DNA from: Phycisphaerales bacterium UBA4658
GTDB taxonomy: Bacteria > Planctomycetota > Phycisphaerae > Phycisphaerales > UBA1924
Assembly (NCBI GenBank): GCA_002405485.1
Contig: DHLW01000187.1
Location: 486-7,794, forward strand
Direction of reading: 5' to 3'
Length of the DNA stretch: 7,309 bases
This document shows, piece after piece, positions 6,010 through 7,309 of this stretch (position 1 is the stretch's first letter; each line of letters opens with the position of its first letter). The notes beneath the pieces are model-generated. The model was not told the origin of the DNA and did not search any database. It saw only the letters and a list, made by a program, of their open reading frames with translations. Position numbers and translations under genes: made by a program.

Positions 6010-6984
6010 ATGACGCTCCGTCGAGCCGTCGAAGCGACCCGTTGCGGCGTGCCTCGGTACACGCGCGAGCTCATGGCGTCGATCCAGACGGCTGACCCGA
6101 CCGGCCATGGCGAACGGGCGCGAGACCCGGTGGAGATCCAGTCGCGGCTCGCCGCGTTTGCCCACGACCTCGAGGTCATCGACGCTCTGCCCATCGGGCA
6201 TGCCACGGTGCTCATGCACATCGGCGGCAGGATCATCCTGACCGACCCGGTATTCAGCAGCCGCATCGGCGTGCGGATGCTCGGAAAGACGTTCGGCCTG
6301 GGACGGATACGCCCGCCCGCGATCGAGATCGAGCATCTGCCCCGGATCGACGCGGTACTCCTCTCGCACGCGCACTTCGATCACCTCGACCGTCCGTCCC
6401 TGGAGCGTCTGGCCGCCGGTCCGGCCCGGGGAGCCGCGGTCATCACGGCGACCGGCACCCGTCGACTCATCCCCGGCGGCTTCGCGCAGGTCGTCGAACT
6501 GGGGTGGAATCGGGTCGCCCGCATCGGCGGCGGGTCAGGCGGCGAGCCGCTGTGCGTGACGGCCCTGCGTCCGATGCACTGGGGCGCACGAACGATCGCC
6601 GATCGGCACCGCGGCTTCAACGCCTATGTGCTGGAGTCCGGCGCACGGCGCGTGTTCTTTGCTGGCGACACCGCCCTGACCGATCACTTCGAACGCATCG
6701 GACCCGCGGACCTCAGCATCTTCGGCATCGGCGCGTACGACCCGTGGGAGCACGCCCACGCCACGCCCGAGCAGGTCTGGTCCATGTACACAGGAATGGC
6801 CGGGGGCCGGCCCGCGGGGGCCCTGCTCCCGATGCACCACTCCACCTTCGTGCTCGGACGCGAGCCACTGGACGAGCCGCTTCAACGGCTTCTGCGCGCG
6901 GCGCGATCGCATGCGGGACGGGTCGTCGGACACATGCCGGGGGACCGCGTCCGGCTCGCGCCCACGACGGATCATGCGATCTAG
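6010..6984 (+). CDS. MBL-fold metallo-hydrolase, UlaG / NAPE-PLD-like (Lactamase_B_2, COG2220)
   Basis: About 324 residues. Positions are counted from the ATG at 6010: IGHATVLMHIGG (63-74), LTDPVFSS (77-84), the metal motif SHAHFDHLD (119-127), RPMHWGAR (187-194, H190), FFAGDTA (216-222, D220) and PMHHSTF (274-280). These are the metal ligands expected of the UlaG/NAPE-PLD branch, which contains lactonases and phosphodiesterases including N-acyl-phosphatidylethanolamine phospholipase D. The substrate cannot be read from sequence. It is a different subfamily from the divergent ribonuclease, with no beta-CASP insert. No signal peptide is seen. The start is uncertain: the frame is open from ATG 5929, with further ATGs at 5950, 6010 and 6073. 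None has a clear ribosome-binding site; third-position G/C is weaker before 6010, hence that choice. Confidence 0.9.
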   Translation: MTLRRAVEATRCGVPRYTRELMASIQTADPTGHGERARDPVEIQSRLAAFAHDLEVIDALPIGHATVLMHIGGRIILTDPVFSSRIGVRMLGKTFGLGRIRPPAIEIEHLPRIDAVLLSHAHFDHLDRPSLERLAAGPARGAAVITATGTRRLIPGGFAQVVELGWNRVARIGGGSGGEPLCVTALRPMHWGARTIADRHRGFNAYVLESGARRVFFAGDTALTDHFERIGPADLSIFGIGAYDPWEHAHATPEQVWSMYTGMAGGRPAGALLPMHHSTFVLGREPLDEPLQRLLRAARSHAGRVVGHMPGDRVRLAPTTDHAI

Positions 6985-7309
6985 AGCAGCGGTCCGAGCA
7001 ACTGGGCCGTGTTGTCCCGGAGCGTCTCCCAGTGAGACCTCTTTCGCCACTCGTCAAGATAGATCCGTGACGACCTGCCCAGATAGTCCATCTGCATGAA
7101 GCGCAGGACCGACGCGAAGTCGTCGTCGTACACGAACATGGTGACCTCGAAGTTCAGGAAGAACGACCGCTGGTCCATGTTCGTGCTCCCGATGAGCGCC
7201 ACGGCCCGGTCCATCGTGACGGTCTTGCTGTGCAGCACGCCCCCGTGGTACTGCCAGATCTCGATCCCCGACTCGAGCATGTCCAGGTAGTGGGAACGGG
7301 CCGCCGCCG
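6981..7309 (-). CDS. cls: Cardiolipin synthase, C-terminal part (phospholipase D superfamily)
   Basis: The last 108 or so residues of a membrane phospholipid synthase that joins phosphatidyl groups to make cardiolipin; the N-terminal two thirds lie beyond base 7309. The visible part starts AARSHYLDMLESGIEIWQYH and contains the second HKD motif: HSKTVTMD followed by GSTNMDQRS (H-x-K-x4-D-x6-G-S-x2-N). It then has the typical LNFEVTMFVYD segment and ends with TLRDNTAQLLGPLL, matching the usual end of the Cls family. The reading frame is open across the window edge, so this is a cut and not a broken gene. Its TAG stop overlaps the stop of the convergent metallo-hydrolase gene. Other PLD-type transferases are a minor alternative. 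Confidence 0.93.
   Translation of the reverse strand, partial: AAARSHYLDMLESGIEIWQYHGGVLHSKTVTMDRAVALIGSTNMDQRSFFLNFEVTMFVYDDDFASVLRFMQMDYLGRSSRIYLDEWRKRSHWETLRDNTAQLLGPLL

Noticed and set aside
1..7309. CRISPR arrays, tRNA/rRNA genes, insertion sequences or att sites
   Set aside because: No direct-repeat arrays, no RNA-gene signatures and no transposase or integrase coding were seen on either strand.

Overview
This GC-rich window is densely coding. No rRNA, tRNA, insertion sequence or CRISPR array is visible. The gene set (Gram-negative-type CPD photolyase, iron-sulfur (6-4)-type photolyase, a SOUL heme-binding protein, a KH-less beta-CASP ribonuclease and a cardiolipin synthase) and the strong G/C third-position bias suggest a free-living, light-exposed, high-GC Gram-negative-type bacterium. 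A planctomycete of the Phycisphaerae type is one possibility, but the sequence alone does not settle the taxonomy.

Layout, following the minus strand from right to left. A beta-CASP metallo-beta-lactamase ribonuclease (5738 to 4341) is followed by a 132-base gap. Then come four tightly packed genes: a SOUL-family heme-binding protein (4208 to 3318), a four-helix His-rich membrane protein of unknown function (3316 to 2858), an iron-sulfur cryptochrome/(6-4) photolyase (2861 to 1194) and a class I CPD photolyase (1197 to beyond base 1). The junctions are a 1-base gap and two 4-base ATGA stop/start overlaps, so these four genes are almost certainly one transcript with translational coupling. On the plus strand a second, unrelated metallo-beta-lactamase (UlaG/NAPE-PLD type, about 6010 to 6984) diverges from the ribonuclease. 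It runs convergently into the C-terminal end of a cardiolipin synthase on the minus strand (7309 to 6981, cut by the window). The stop codons of the last two overlap on a CTAG palindrome.

The four-gene cassette joins the two enzymes that reverse the two main UV lesions, CPDs and (6-4) photoproducts. It places upstream of them, in the same operon, a putative exported tetrapyrrole-binding protein and an unnamed membrane protein. This looks like a photoprotection module in which the first two genes lack an explained role, and it is the best candidate in the window for something undescribed. Two perfect inverted repeats that could form mRNA hairpins sit directly against the Shine-Dalgarno sequences of the ribonuclease gene and of the first gene of the cassette.
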